64,000 bases of DNA, from contig JACRFB010000013.1 of NCBI GenBank assembly GCA_016218045.1, forward strand, positions 62,001 to 126,000. The letters run 5' to 3'. Below, piece by piece: positions 7,727-16,205 of this stretch (its first letter is position 1; every line of letters starts with the position of its first letter). Position numbers and translations under genes: made by a program. Source of the stretch: Ignavibacteriota bacterium. GTDB taxonomy: Bacteria > Bacteroidota > Ignavibacteria > SZUA-365. The notes under the pieces are model-generated. The model did no database searches, was not told the origin of the DNA, and was given only the letters and a program-made list of their open reading frames with translations.

Positions 7727-9196
7727 ATGGAACATCAGGATTTTGACCAATATCAACGGCTCGTGGACGCCGCCCTCGACGGCGAACTCGACGCCGCGCG
7801 CGAGTCGCAGCTCTACGAGCAGCTCGCGGCGGATGCGGCGCTGCGCGATACTCTCCGCGGCGCGCAGGCGATCCGCAGCGCAACACGCGCGTACTCGTCC
7901 GCCATGACTCCGCCCGCCGATCTCGGCGCCGCGCTCTTCGCGCGCCTCGGCATCGATACTGCCGCCACGGTCACCACAAAAAAGGGACACAAGAATCCGA
8001 TACTTGGCCGCATGGGACTTCTCCCCGCTATCGGCCTCGTGCTTCTGCTTTCCGGCGGCGTTTTTCTGTATTTCTTCTCCTCGTCCAATTCCTCGAATCC
8101 GGCAGCCCCTTCCGTCTCAACGCACACGGTTCCCGCAGTCCCCGCTCCCGCACGTACGGTACCTGCTGCACCGGCTCCTGCTTCTACACGCATGGATCAC
8201 GAAGGTTCACTCGCGGAAAGAGCACCAGCGGAATCCGCAGGACGTGTGCAGTCCGCCGATACACGCACATTCTCCGCACAACATACGGCGCCCGCATCGG
8301 CACCCGCTCCGCGCGAAAAATCGCAAGCATCCGACAACACGTCCGCGACCGTTCGCGACGCACGCGCACAGGAAACAAGCGGTGCTGTGGGTACAGGCAT
8401 ACATTCCACATCCGTCACACACGCCGCGACGCGGTCCGGCACCGGCGGCGATTCGGGCAGCGGCGCGCTCGGAACGCACGACAATGCAGCGCCTCTTGTT
8501 CCACCCGACAAAGCCGCGGCAGCACAGGCGAAGATGGAGGAAACCCTTCCGGCATCCGCGTCGACGACACCAGCCCTGACTGCGCAGGACATTCCCGCGC
8601 ATCAATCGCTCGTACCGATCGGCACCTCGCCCGTGATTCAGGGCCGCGGGACCGACTTTATTCGCGACCTCCGTGCATCGTATCCTCTGCGCAGCGGACT
8701 CGCCACGCACCGCCTCCTTCTGCGGCTTCGCGGCTACGGCCTTTCTCCCTCCCCCTCGACCGACATCGGCCCTCGTTCCTCCCCGTTTGTGAACAACATG
8801 GCTGCGTCGTTGATGTACAACCTCGGGAGTGAACACGCCTTGGGCCTCGAAGGCGGACAGGAGGCGTACCCGCAGGAATACGAGGGCACAGAGAACGGAC
8901 GCACTGTTCGATATCAGCAGAATCTTCTGACGCCGTGGATCGGTGTCGCCTACCGGTACCGTCCGCTCTGGGCACGCTCCGAGGCGGGGGTTTCAGGCAG
9001 CATCGCCACACATGCGGGAATCACGCGCGAGTATTGGCCGCAACTGCGTTTGGCCGTGGGGCTGCAATATGCGGTCATCCCGCCGCTCTCCCTTGAACTA
9101 GGAATCGAAGGATTGCTCGTCGCATATCCGTTTCAGGACCGCTGGTTCACCACAAGAAAAATCGGTGTGACGTATGGCCTGCTCGTTGCGTTCTGA
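7727..9196 (+). CDS. Probable dual-membrane-spanning anti-sigma factor (489 aa)
   Basis: Partner of the preceding sigma factor. Residues 1-80 form a cytoplasmic helical domain resembling anti-sigma N-termini (LVDAALDGELDAARESQLYE) but without the zinc-finger Cys/His. A single transmembrane helix follows at about 96-117. Next is a long Ala/Pro/Thr/Ser-rich linker of about 180 residues that could cross the periplasm. From about residue 304 to the end is a beta-barrel-like domain with alternating strands and a C-terminal Phe, as in BAM substrates. This order matches the Dma-type dual-membrane anti-sigma factors described in Bacteroides, where a C-terminal barrel sits in the outer membrane. The assignment rests on architecture, not close similarity. 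An inner-membrane sensor with a soluble beta domain is the alternative. Confidence 0.6.
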   Translation: MEHQDFDQYQRLVDAALDGELDAARESQLYEQLAADAALRDTLRGAQAIRSATRAYSSAMTPPADLGAALFARLGIDTAATVTTKKGHKNPILGRMGLLPAIGLVLLLSGGVFLYFFSSSNSSNPAAPSVSTHTVPAVPAPARTVPAAPAPASTRMDHEGSLAERAPAESAGRVQSADTRTFSAQHTAPASAPAPREKSQASDNTSATVRDARAQETSGAVGTGIHSTSVTHAATRSGTGGDSGSGALGTHDNAAPLVPPDKAAAAQAKMEETLPASASTTPALTAQDIPAHQSLVPIGTSPVIQGRGTDFIRDLRASYPLRSGLATHRLLLRLRGYGLSPSPSTDIGPRSSPFVNNMAASLMYNLGSEHALGLEGGQEAYPQEYEGTENGRTVRYQQNLLTPWIGVAYRYRPLWARSEAGVSGSIATHAGITREYWPQLRLAVGLQYAVIPPLSLELGIEGLLVAYPFQDRWFTTRKIGVTYGLLVAF

Positions 9197-9809
9197 CGCT
9201 GCTCCGCGGCGGGCCGCCGCGCAACGAGTCGGTGTGTTGCTGCTCGGACTCTGCGCTCTCGGCGTGGTCATGTCCTGCGTGTCACCTCTCGAACCCGATA
9301 CTCCCCGCCGGCGCACGGTACTCGGCGATACAACGAATCCCGTCGACACGAAGCCGAAATGGATCACCACCGATGTTGATTTCAGCGCCACCGAGAATCA
9401 AATGACCTGGGAGCCCGTCCTCGATACGGTGCGTGCCGATGTTGATACGAGCGGCGGCCGCACCCTTCTTCGATTCCACGTCACAGCCCATCTTGCGCCA
9501 CCCTACTATCCTGTAAAAGCTTTGTACGCGGTGACGGTGGTCGATTCGCTCGCCATCGACAACACCACACGCGATCTCACAACCGATCCGGCATCAGGCA
9601 GCGGCGCCTCGTTTCAGTTTGCCAAAGGCAAGGACTCACTTTCCGTCACACCGACCGAACGTATTGTGACGAGTAGCCCGAATATCGGCGTCACCAATCT
9701 CGTGCTTCGAAGGAGTGGACCGGAACGTATCGTCACCGGTGTGCTCACCGCGACATTCATGCAGGGAACACGCACCTATTTCCAGGCCACGCTCCGTTTC
9801 ACCTGGTAA
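9174..9809 (+). CDS. Lipoprotein of unknown function (211 aa)
   Basis: Not a recognised family. The N-terminus has a signal peptide whose hydrophobic core (VGVLLLGLCALGVVMS) ends at Cys35, giving a lipoprotein. The mature part is beta-rich with no catalytic motif. It overlaps the preceding anti-sigma gene by 23 bp, so the two are translationally coupled, and it may be the third member of the sigma/anti-sigma operon. A role as an envelope ligand or as a target of the same signalling system is possible but unsupported. A GTG about 57 bp further in could also serve as start while keeping the signal peptide. Confidence 0.65.
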   Translation: MACSLRSDAAPRRAAAQRVGVLLLGLCALGVVMSCVSPLEPDTPRRRTVLGDTTNPVDTKPKWITTDVDFSATENQMTWEPVLDTVRADVDTSGGRTLLRFHVTAHLAPPYYPVKALYAVTVVDSLAIDNTTRDLTTDPASGSGASFQFAKGKDSLSVTPTERIVTSSPNIGVTNLVLRRSGPERIVTGVLTATFMQGTRTYFQATLRFTW

Positions 9810-9890
9810 TATCACGTTGATCGTACAAGAACCAAGACCCGTTTCCATCACCAAGATTTCCCGTTCATACACAGCACCGGAGAACACACC

Positions 9891-11768
9891 ATGACCATGT
9901 TTCGACTCTGGACCGGAGCACTTCTGCTGGCGATCGTTGTCGCTTGCGGCAGTGCCCACACTCTCAACGAAGCGCAGCGCGGTGGCGTGCGTTTTACATC
10001 GACTCCCCCATCAACGGCACAGATCGGTATTGAATACGTGTATGATGCCAATGCCGAAGGACCTCCATCAGACGTTGTTCTCTACAGGTCCATTCTCCTT
10101 CCATCGGGCGCGACGCTCGATTCGTTGACCGGCGAAGTTCGCTGGACACCCGCGGCAAACGGTAAGGTCACATTCAAGATTGCTGCGTATCTGCAATCGA
10201 ATCCCACCATCACAGCGCAGCAGTCGTGGTACGTCATGGTGGGGCAGGACAGCGTGTCGAATCCCGGCAAATGTGCCATCATCACCGGCACGGTGTTCGA
10301 TCAGAACAACACGCCGATGTACGGCACGGTGTACGTGAAACGGATCGATCTCCCGCCCGCGCTCACCTTCAGCGGACAGTTGAAAAACGGTTCTTTCGCC
10401 GTGGCGGTATCCGACAGCGGCATGTACATCGTCAAGGCCTACGGCGCCGGCTTCACCACGGAATGGTATCTGGATGCTGCAGATGAGGCATCGGCTACTG
10501 CCGTCACCGTGCGCTGCAACGATTCCACATCGGTGAACATGATCGTCGCGTCCCAGACAACCGCAACCAAAACCATCACCGGAACCGTGGTCACCGCAGG
10601 TACGAATCAGCCCATCGCCACCGCAAAGGTGATTGCGATGAACACGAACACGCGGCAGTCGTACACCGCGCGCATCGACGCCAACGGCACGTACACGCTC
10701 GTGCTTCCCGAGAACGAAACCTATCTGCTGCAGGCCGTGGATCTTGCAGGCGGGCATGAGTCGCGCTACTATGACAATACACCCGACCCGAACCTTGCCA
10801 CGTTGATCACGTTGACCGTGGATCGCAGCGGCATCGATTTCCTGCTTCCCACAACAAGGACGTATAACGGCAGCATCAGCGGTTCCGTGGTCGACAGCGC
10901 TTCAGCGCCGCTCATCGCGATGCTCAAACTGTATCGGATCGAAACAGTGGCCCAGTCGCCGATACTCGTCAAAGCGGGCGGCTTCATCACCGACAGCACC
11001 GGATCGAGCATCGGTAATTTTGAATTCCTCAACCTGAAGCCCGGCGAGTATGTGATCTACGCGATGCCGTACACACGCGAACATGTGCCGGGCTACTACA
11101 AGGCGCAGGATGTCGCGGTTCCCGATTGGACGCAGGCCACACGCATCAGCGTCGATTCGGCGAGCACCATCAGCGGCATCGTCATCTCGCTGCAGAAACG
11201 CTGGGGCCTCACCGGCGGCAAGATTGTTCGTGGCACCATCCGCGCGAAGATCGGCGGCTTTGCACTCGGCGGCACGCCGCTGCCCGAAGCCACCGCGATT
11301 CTCTACGATGCCTCGGGCCGTGTCAGTGATTATGCGGTGTCGGATGCCAACGGATTGTACGAGATGAACGAAGCGCCCACCGGTACTGTCACGCTGTTCT
11401 TCCACGCTCCGGGATACGTGTCGCAGAGCAATACCTTCCAGATCAGCGCGGGCTCTGGTCCCGTCGAACGCTCGGTCGAAGTAACACCGTCGTCACCGAC
11501 CTCGGTCGACCGGCCCGTTGCGACCGATCTCACGTTCACCGTCTATCCGAATCCCGCGACCGATCGTCTCGTGCTGTCGGTCTCGGCGCCGGCGCAGATC
11601 AACCGCAACATCACGATCTACTCGCTGCTCGGCGCGCGCCTCTCGACGCATACTCTCACAGCGGGAGCAACGCATCTCACCGTGCCGCTCGGCTCCCTCT
11701 CACCCGGCACCTACATCGCCGCCTTCGACAACAACACGCAGGCCCTGCGCTTCCGCGTCACGCGCTGA
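9891..11768 (+). CDS. T9SS-secreted protein with carboxypeptidase-regulatory-like repeats (625 aa)
   Basis: Exported protein with an N-terminal signal peptide (LWTGALLLAIVVACGS, possibly a lipobox). It has an Ig-like putative domain (about residues 30-120, GATLDSLTGEVRWTPAANG). Several carboxypeptidase-regulatory-like beta-sandwich repeats follow (ITGTVFDQNNTPMYGTVYV, ITGTVVTAGTNQPIATAKVI, ISGSVVDSASAPLIAMLKL, and ATAILYDASGRVSDYAVSD). The C-terminal type A sorting domain (FTVYPNPATDRLVLSVSAPA, then IYSLLGARL, then PGTYIAAF) directs secretion by the type IX system and anchoring at the cell surface. No enzyme domain is seen, so an adhesive or structural surface role is likely. GGAG lies eight bases before the ATG. 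A strong terminator follows the gene. Confidence 0.8.
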   Translation: MTMFRLWTGALLLAIVVACGSAHTLNEAQRGGVRFTSTPPSTAQIGIEYVYDANAEGPPSDVVLYRSILLPSGATLDSLTGEVRWTPAANGKVTFKIAAYLQSNPTITAQQSWYVMVGQDSVSNPGKCAIITGTVFDQNNTPMYGTVYVKRIDLPPALTFSGQLKNGSFAVAVSDSGMYIVKAYGAGFTTEWYLDAADEASATAVTVRCNDSTSVNMIVASQTTATKTITGTVVTAGTNQPIATAKVIAMNTNTRQSYTARIDANGTYTLVLPENETYLLQAVDLAGGHESRYYDNTPDPNLATLITLTVDRSGIDFLLPTTRTYNGSISGSVVDSASAPLIAMLKLYRIETVAQSPILVKAGGFITDSTGSSIGNFEFLNLKPGEYVIYAMPYTREHVPGYYKAQDVAVPDWTQATRISVDSASTISGIVISLQKRWGLTGGKIVRGTIRAKIGGFALGGTPLPEATAILYDASGRVSDYAVSDANGLYEMNEAPTGTVTLFFHAPGYVSQSNTFQISAGSGPVERSVEVTPSSPTSVDRPVATDLTFTVYPNPATDRLVLSVSAPAQINRNITIYSLLGARLSTHTLTAGATHLTVPLGSLSPGTYIAAFDNNTQALRFRVTR

Positions 11769-11793
11769 CCTCACACGAAGAACACCGTAACCA

Positions 11794-11834
11794 GAACGCA
11801 GAACACGTTGCCGTGTTCTGCGTTCACTTTTTTA
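11794..11834 (+). terminator. Intrinsic terminator
   Basis: A 14-bp perfect stem GAACGCAGAACACG / CGTGTTCTGCGTTC with a TTGC loop is followed by six T residues (11828-11833). Its left arm is itself two heptamers of the same GAACGCA/GAACACG kind seen at 5007. Confidence 0.9.
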
Positions 11835-11854
11835 TCGCCGTCCCAATCCCACCC

Positions 11855-11938
11855 CTTCCCTCTTCTCTCTTCTCTCTTCTCTCTTCCCCCTTCCCCCTTC
11901 CCCTTTCTACCTTCTACTTTCCACCTTCTACTTTCCAC
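11855..11938. repeat. Heptamer tandem tract (12 units)
   Basis: Twelve consecutive 7-bp units: CTTCCCT, three CTTCTCT, three CTTCCCC, TTTCTAC, CTTCTAC, TTTCCAC, CTTCTAC, TTTCCAC. The last four units share their sequence with the tract at 5062. The right end lies inside the 3' end of the minus-strand glycosidase-like gene and supplies its last codons and stop. Confidence 0.85.
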
Positions 11939-13689
11939 CGCCCAACAACAACCCTCACACTCCTCATCCCGCCACCACTCTCGAGTAACACCACATACAC
12001 TCCCGCCTCGATCCCCGTCCATCGGATGTCGATTTCTCCGGCAGATGCGGACCAGCGGATCGGGATCGATCTGCCGAGAATGTCGACGAGACGCACTGCG
12101 TGCGGAGACGTCTCGCCCGTCCCGAGTTCTATCCTGACGCTGCCATGCGCCGGCTGCGGGAAGGCACGCAATACGGCATCATCGGGACGCGCGGTGCCGG
12201 CGATGCCCGTGCTGCTGGTATCGCGAAGAATGACACAATCACACGAGGGAACTGTCACGCTGTGACCCGCGGGTGTGTACTCGACGGAATATGACGGAAG
12301 GGAGCCGTCCGCGCGAACATCGCCGCCACCGACGGGCCGGACGATGCTCCACGACGAGCCCGCGAGGAGGTAGCCGGCTTCAGTGTCCGCAGTGTTACAG
12401 AGCACCATGCCCCGCGAATAGAGGCGGCGCCACAGCGAGTTTGCTCCGGTGCCCTGTTCGCGAAGTGGATCGAGCGTCGCGGGGCAGGGACTCTGTTCCC
12501 CGAGATCGATCTCGTATGCCGCATACCATTCGACACCCTGATTGCCGAGAAAATTCACGTAGCTGTTTTCGTTTTTAACAAGCATGAACATGCCGATGAG
12601 CCGGGCCGCCTCCTCGGGCTGCGCAGGATACGCCTGAGCGAGAAGAATTTTCCCGCGGCCCGTCACATGCCGCACGATACGTTCCAGAGTCAGATACATG
12701 TCGCCGATTGTGGCCTGTCCGAAACTCTCCACCATGACACCGTCCACTGTCTCGCCCTGCGCGTCACCATCGAGCCACACGGGATCATACACCGTGGTGA
12801 TCATCTGATCCGTGTTCGGCAGAACAAGGAAAGCCGTGTCCGCCGCATGAAACGCGCGGTACACATGCTGGAAATAGCTCCGGTACGTGTTGTTCATGTA
12901 CTGCGAGAATTTTGTGCGCGAGTCCATCGTCCCCGCGTATCCGTACGGTTTGTGCGGCGCCATCCACCAGTCGAAGTTCCCCGGCTGCGGATTCCAGACG
13001 TTCGGGTTGAACAACGAGGCGTTGGTCTCGACAGCCACATCGAAGAACATGCCCTGATTGCCGTTGCCCGACATCCACTCCAACGACACCGCGCTCAGGT
13101 ACGCCCGCCAATGCGCATCGTCCATGTTCATCAGCCAGTACGGATCGCGATGCCACACACGTTTCGCGGGCAGCACCTCGTCGTAGTGCTGGAACATCGC
13201 CTCGAAGGAGGGACTGTTCTCGGCAATGCCGCGGTCCACAAGCCAGGGCCGGAAATACTCGGTGTATTCGGACACATAACGCTTGGGTGTGACGACACCG
13301 ATGAAGTCGCTGCCGGAATTGTCCTTGGGATCCGGACAGTCGCTGTTGTGCGCGGGATTGAGTCCGGCCGCCAAGTGATACGACACCGCCATAAAATTCG
13401 AATTCACGGCTTCGAACTCCGCGAGCTGATCGCGGAATATCTTTTGTGTGCCGATGTAGTTCCTCGCCGCAAAACCCACCTGCGCGGGTGTCACCCATTG
13501 CGGCACGATTTGATCGGCCCAGACGAGATTCCAGCGCAGCGACGAGGGCAGCACCTTCCCGCCGGGCAGCCGCAGCGTCCGCATGATCGGCGCGGGTCCC
13601 GGATTACTGGGCGGCCATGTATGGGACTGTGCGGCGGCGATGACGCTGATACAACAGATCACTGGACCCAATACCAGATATCGTTTCAT
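11914..13689 (-). CDS. Putative glycoside hydrolase (GHL15-like) with T9SS sorting domain (591 aa)
   Basis: Secreted protein with a signal peptide (about residues 1-20, ending AAAQS). It then has a catalytic-barrel-like region of about 450 residues with aromatic-rich motifs such as GNQGMFFDVAVET, NFDWWMAPH and DGVMVESFG. The closest family I can name is the hypothetical glycosyl hydrolase GHL15 group; activity and substrate are unproven. The C-terminus is a T9SS-type sorting domain (AFPQPAHGSVRIELGTG, then LVDILGRSIPI, then GVYVVLLES). The final residues RWKVEGGK and the stop codon are read from an intergenic heptamer repeat, suggesting that the original stop was lost. AGGAG precedes the ATG by seven bases. 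Confidence 0.65.
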   Translation of the reverse strand: MKRYLVLGPVICCISVIAAAQSHTWPPSNPGPAPIMRTLRLPGGKVLPSSLRWNLVWADQIVPQWVTPAQVGFAARNYIGTQKIFRDQLAEFEAVNSNFMAVSYHLAAGLNPAHNSDCPDPKDNSGSDFIGVVTPKRYVSEYTEYFRPWLVDRGIAENSPSFEAMFQHYDEVLPAKRVWHRDPYWLMNMDDAHWRAYLSAVSLEWMSGNGNQGMFFDVAVETNASLFNPNVWNPQPGNFDWWMAPHKPYGYAGTMDSRTKFSQYMNNTYRSYFQHVYRAFHAADTAFLVLPNTDQMITTVYDPVWLDGDAQGETVDGVMVESFGQATIGDMYLTLERIVRHVTGRGKILLAQAYPAQPEEAARLIGMFMLVKNENSYVNFLGNQGVEWYAAYEIDLGEQSPCPATLDPLREQGTGANSLWRRLYSRGMVLCNTADTEAGYLLAGSSWSIVRPVGGGDVRADGSLPSYSVEYTPAGHSVTVPSCDCVILRDTSSTGIAGTARPDDAVLRAFPQPAHGSVRIELGTGETSPHAVRLVDILGRSIPIRWSASAGEIDIRWTGIEAGVYVVLLESGGGMRSVRVVVGRWKVEGGK

Positions 13690-13724
13690 GGTGCATCTCC
13701 TCTGTCGAACGAAAACTACGGGAA

Positions 13725-13752
13725 GAGAATACGAAATGCACCTGATAACAAA
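13725..13752 (-). promoter_or_regulatory. Candidate promoter of the GHL15-like gene
   Basis: On the minus strand TTTG is followed after 17 bp by TATTCTC, close to the Bacteroidota -33/-7 layout, about 40 bp before the start codon. The -7 element is imperfect. Confidence 0.35.
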
Positions 13753-13786
13753 ATTTTGTGTGTGGGTGTACAGATCGTCCGCCGGA

Positions 13787-16159
13787 TCACCGCGGCGTTT
13801 TCTGCGCCGCGATCGAATCCACTCGCTGCATGTAGCGGCGGTTCATCGTCGGATTCGTGGCAAACGATGTTCCGTTCCAGTACCTGACCAGGGGTACAAG
13901 CCGCCGGGCATATTCCACGCGCGGAACAGGGGGGATACGCTGCTTCGACACGAACCAGTCATAGGCATCTTCAAATGTAGAAGTTGTCTTGGCCGAGAGA
14001 CAGCGCATTGTGCGTGGATCAAACGAATAGTGCAGGGAAATGTGTTCAAATCTCTTGCCTGTTACATCGTCGCGCACGATTCCATGCAGGCAGTTGACGG
14101 TTACGATCGAGTCGTTCGCAGCCATTATTTCAGCGCCTTGATACGATTCTTGTCCGTACCGGGCAATGATGTCGGGAATGGGAAACAGGATGTAATACAT
14201 CTCCGGCGCGGGAGGAAGCACAGGTTGCAGAAGTGTGTGTAACGGGCTCTGAGGCGATACACCGTATACGTGGTCCGGATCCAACACTACCAGAACCGGC
14301 TGCATGTACCCGTTCAAAGTGCCGGCCGCAAGAATTTTCAGGCGGCGGTCCTGGCCGACACGCGCTGTGCGCAACGCCTTGAGATTGCCGATGTGCAGAT
14401 ATCGCCCGAGGAAATTGCCGCCGGTATCAACAACCGACACGGTGCAACTGTAGGCATCGTTTGTTGCCGCCACAACAATGCGCGGCGGATGAACTGCATC
14501 ACGTTCGAGAACTTGTAGCGCGTTGAGTCGAAAGCGCGAACACGTCAAGTAGTTCCCCTCGAGTGTTTCGAGCGGGAAGCCCAGATACGCGCGCCACTGC
14601 TCCTCTTTCTCGGGGTTGTAACAATAGATGTAGTCCGAAAATCCATCCTTGGGCCTGGGATGCCCAAAAACCACCTCGTTCCTTCCGTCCCCATTCAAAT
14701 CGACGATGGCTGCCGACGACCACGTGCGCCCGTTTTGTTGTATGTCGAACTCGTGTATCGGCTCCTCATCCGGACCGTGCGGCACCGACCACAGTTCCTT
14801 CCCGCGTGCATTCATCACCACTATCTGATTATCGCGTGTAACATAGGTGGAAGGATTCGTGTCGAAATCCGCGATGAACATCAACCAGGTGCTCAGCAGC
14901 GATATTGTCAACAGACTCGACACAATCGCGATGTTGCGCATATTCCGCCGAAGCGTCAACCGGACACGCTCGCGCATCGGGCGGCGGCGTGTGTGAATGG
15001 TGACACGGTTGTTGAACACGTCGCGAAGCGAACGCACAGGCACCACTTCAAACGACCGCCGCGGATGTGCTGCGCGAAGTGTGTCGAGCCGCTGCTGGAC
15101 GGCGGCTTCGTTCTCTCGCGGCAGCGCCAGGACACTGAACGGCGAGTACCACAGCGACTCGGCCTTCAACACGCAATGAGTTACCTCGAGCGGCAGTACG
15201 GTTCCGTCGCCTGTTATGCGTCCTGTAAACACTGTGCCCGCGGGAACGGTGAAGTATTCGGCATTGTCCCGCGTGCGGCTCCACTCCGCCAGTCCGCACA
15301 CGGCCGCTCCCAGGCCGAGCGAACGCCCTTCGATCGCCATGTTATTTTCGGAGAAGGACACGTCGAGCGTGAGGCGTTCCTGTGCCTGCGACCCGTGCTG
15401 CAGCCACGCGGCGCCGCTACGTATAGCGTGCAGCGCTTCGTGCAGCTCGATGTTCACATCGGCGGGCAGTGGTGAATCGCCGCTGTGACTTACGCCATCG
15501 TCGTCGCTGCTGCCTTCGTGTCGAAACACACGCATATGTAATTGCGCACACGAACCGTATGGAACAAAGCCGCGCAGTGCGCCGTGTGTTGTGTCGTTTT
15601 CCAGAACGGGGATAGAGACGACTCCCGGCGGCCGCAGCAGCACCGCGTCCCACTCCGCGGCAATGCCGCGGTACACGTCGACGAGTCCGGGAGCACTGCC
15701 GTCAAGATGTTCGAGATACGCGTCGAGGATCTCACGCGCGCCCGCACCTGCCGGCGCGTTGTCCCACCCGCCGTCAGGTGCGCCGGGTTTGCCCAGCCAA
15801 CTCTCGAGCCGTCGGATTTGCCCGAGAAGGTGTGTATCGAGTTTCTGTATGTCGCTGCTCGTGAGTCCCGAGTCGGCGACTGATTGCAGCCAGGCAAGGT
15901 CCGCGCGAAGCAGCGCGTAATATTCTGGCGCACAGCCGAGAGCGCTCAATTTCGGAATCACCGAAACGAATTGTGCGTACGCTTCCACGAGGAAACTCCG
16001 CGCCTTCCCGGGATCCGATTGTACACGGAGTGTCTCGAGCCATTCATGTAAAACCCGTGCCTGATTGCGCGGACTGTGATGCAGGTAGTACAACGATTCG
16101 TGCACCAACTCCTGTGTGTGGTGCAATTCCGCAGTGCTCAGCATTTCACGTCGTGCCAC
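13787..16159 (-). CDS. Membrane protein with Lon-protease-like domain and FG-GAP-like exodomain, copy 2 (790 aa)
   Basis: No named family fits the whole protein. Residues 1-170 are helical, starting with a segment shared with the upstream paralogue (STAELHH, YYLHHSPRNQA). Residues about 265-385 look like the Lon (S16) proteolytic domain: EGRS280-LGLGAAV matches the Ser motif, FTGRITGDGTVLPLE matches the conserved TG-x-I...VxP strand, LK332-AESL matches the Lys motif, and LALPREN matches the following strand. A transmembrane helix lies at about 409-429. The C-terminal 360 residues are extracytoplasmic, with DLNGDGRNEVVFGHP (487-501), an FG-GAP calcium-binding-type repeat. The start codon is GTG; ATG at 16144 (MLSTAEL) aligns better with the paralogue. 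It is the last gene of a four-gene run, 46 bp after its paralogue. Confidence 0.7.
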   Translation of the reverse strand: MARREMLSTAELHHTQELVHESLYYLHHSPRNQARVLHEWLETLRVQSDPGKARSFLVEAYAQFVSVIPKLSALGCAPEYYALLRADLAWLQSVADSGLTSSDIQKLDTHLLGQIRRLESWLGKPGAPDGGWDNAPAGAGAREILDAYLEHLDGSAPGLVDVYRGIAAEWDAVLLRPPGVVSIPVLENDTTHGALRGFVPYGSCAQLHMRVFRHEGSSDDDGVSHSGDSPLPADVNIELHEALHAIRSGAAWLQHGSQAQERLTLDVSFSENNMAIEGRSLGLGAAVCGLAEWSRTRDNAEYFTVPAGTVFTGRITGDGTVLPLEVTHCVLKAESLWYSPFSVLALPRENEAAVQQRLDTLRAAHPRRSFEVVPVRSLRDVFNNRVTIHTRRRPMRERVRLTLRRNMRNIAIVSSLLTISLLSTWLMFIADFDTNPSTYVTRDNQIVVMNARGKELWSVPHGPDEEPIHEFDIQQNGRTWSSAAIVDLNGDGRNEVVFGHPRPKDGFSDYIYCYNPEKEEQWRAYLGFPLETLEGNYLTCSRFRLNALQVLERDAVHPPRIVVAATNDAYSCTVSVVDTGGNFLGRYLHIGNLKALRTARVGQDRRLKILAAGTLNGYMQPVLVVLDPDHVYGVSPQSPLHTLLQPVLPPAPEMYYILFPIPDIIARYGQESYQGAEIMAANDSIVTVNCLHGIVRDDVTGKRFEHISLHYSFDPRTMRCLSAKTTSTFEDAYDWFVSKQRIPPVPRVEYARRLVPLVRYWNGTSFATNPTMNRRYMQRVDSIAAQKTPR

Positions 16160-16205
16160 TGTCCTTGATACATCTTATACCGGCCATCTCTCTGCGGCTG
16201 TTCTC

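Noticed and set aside
7058-7990. Long minus-strand frames opposite the sigma/anti-sigma genes
   Set aside because: They are codon-position shadows of well-supported plus-strand genes, as are similar frames opposite nrdJ (47397-49817), purC and smc.
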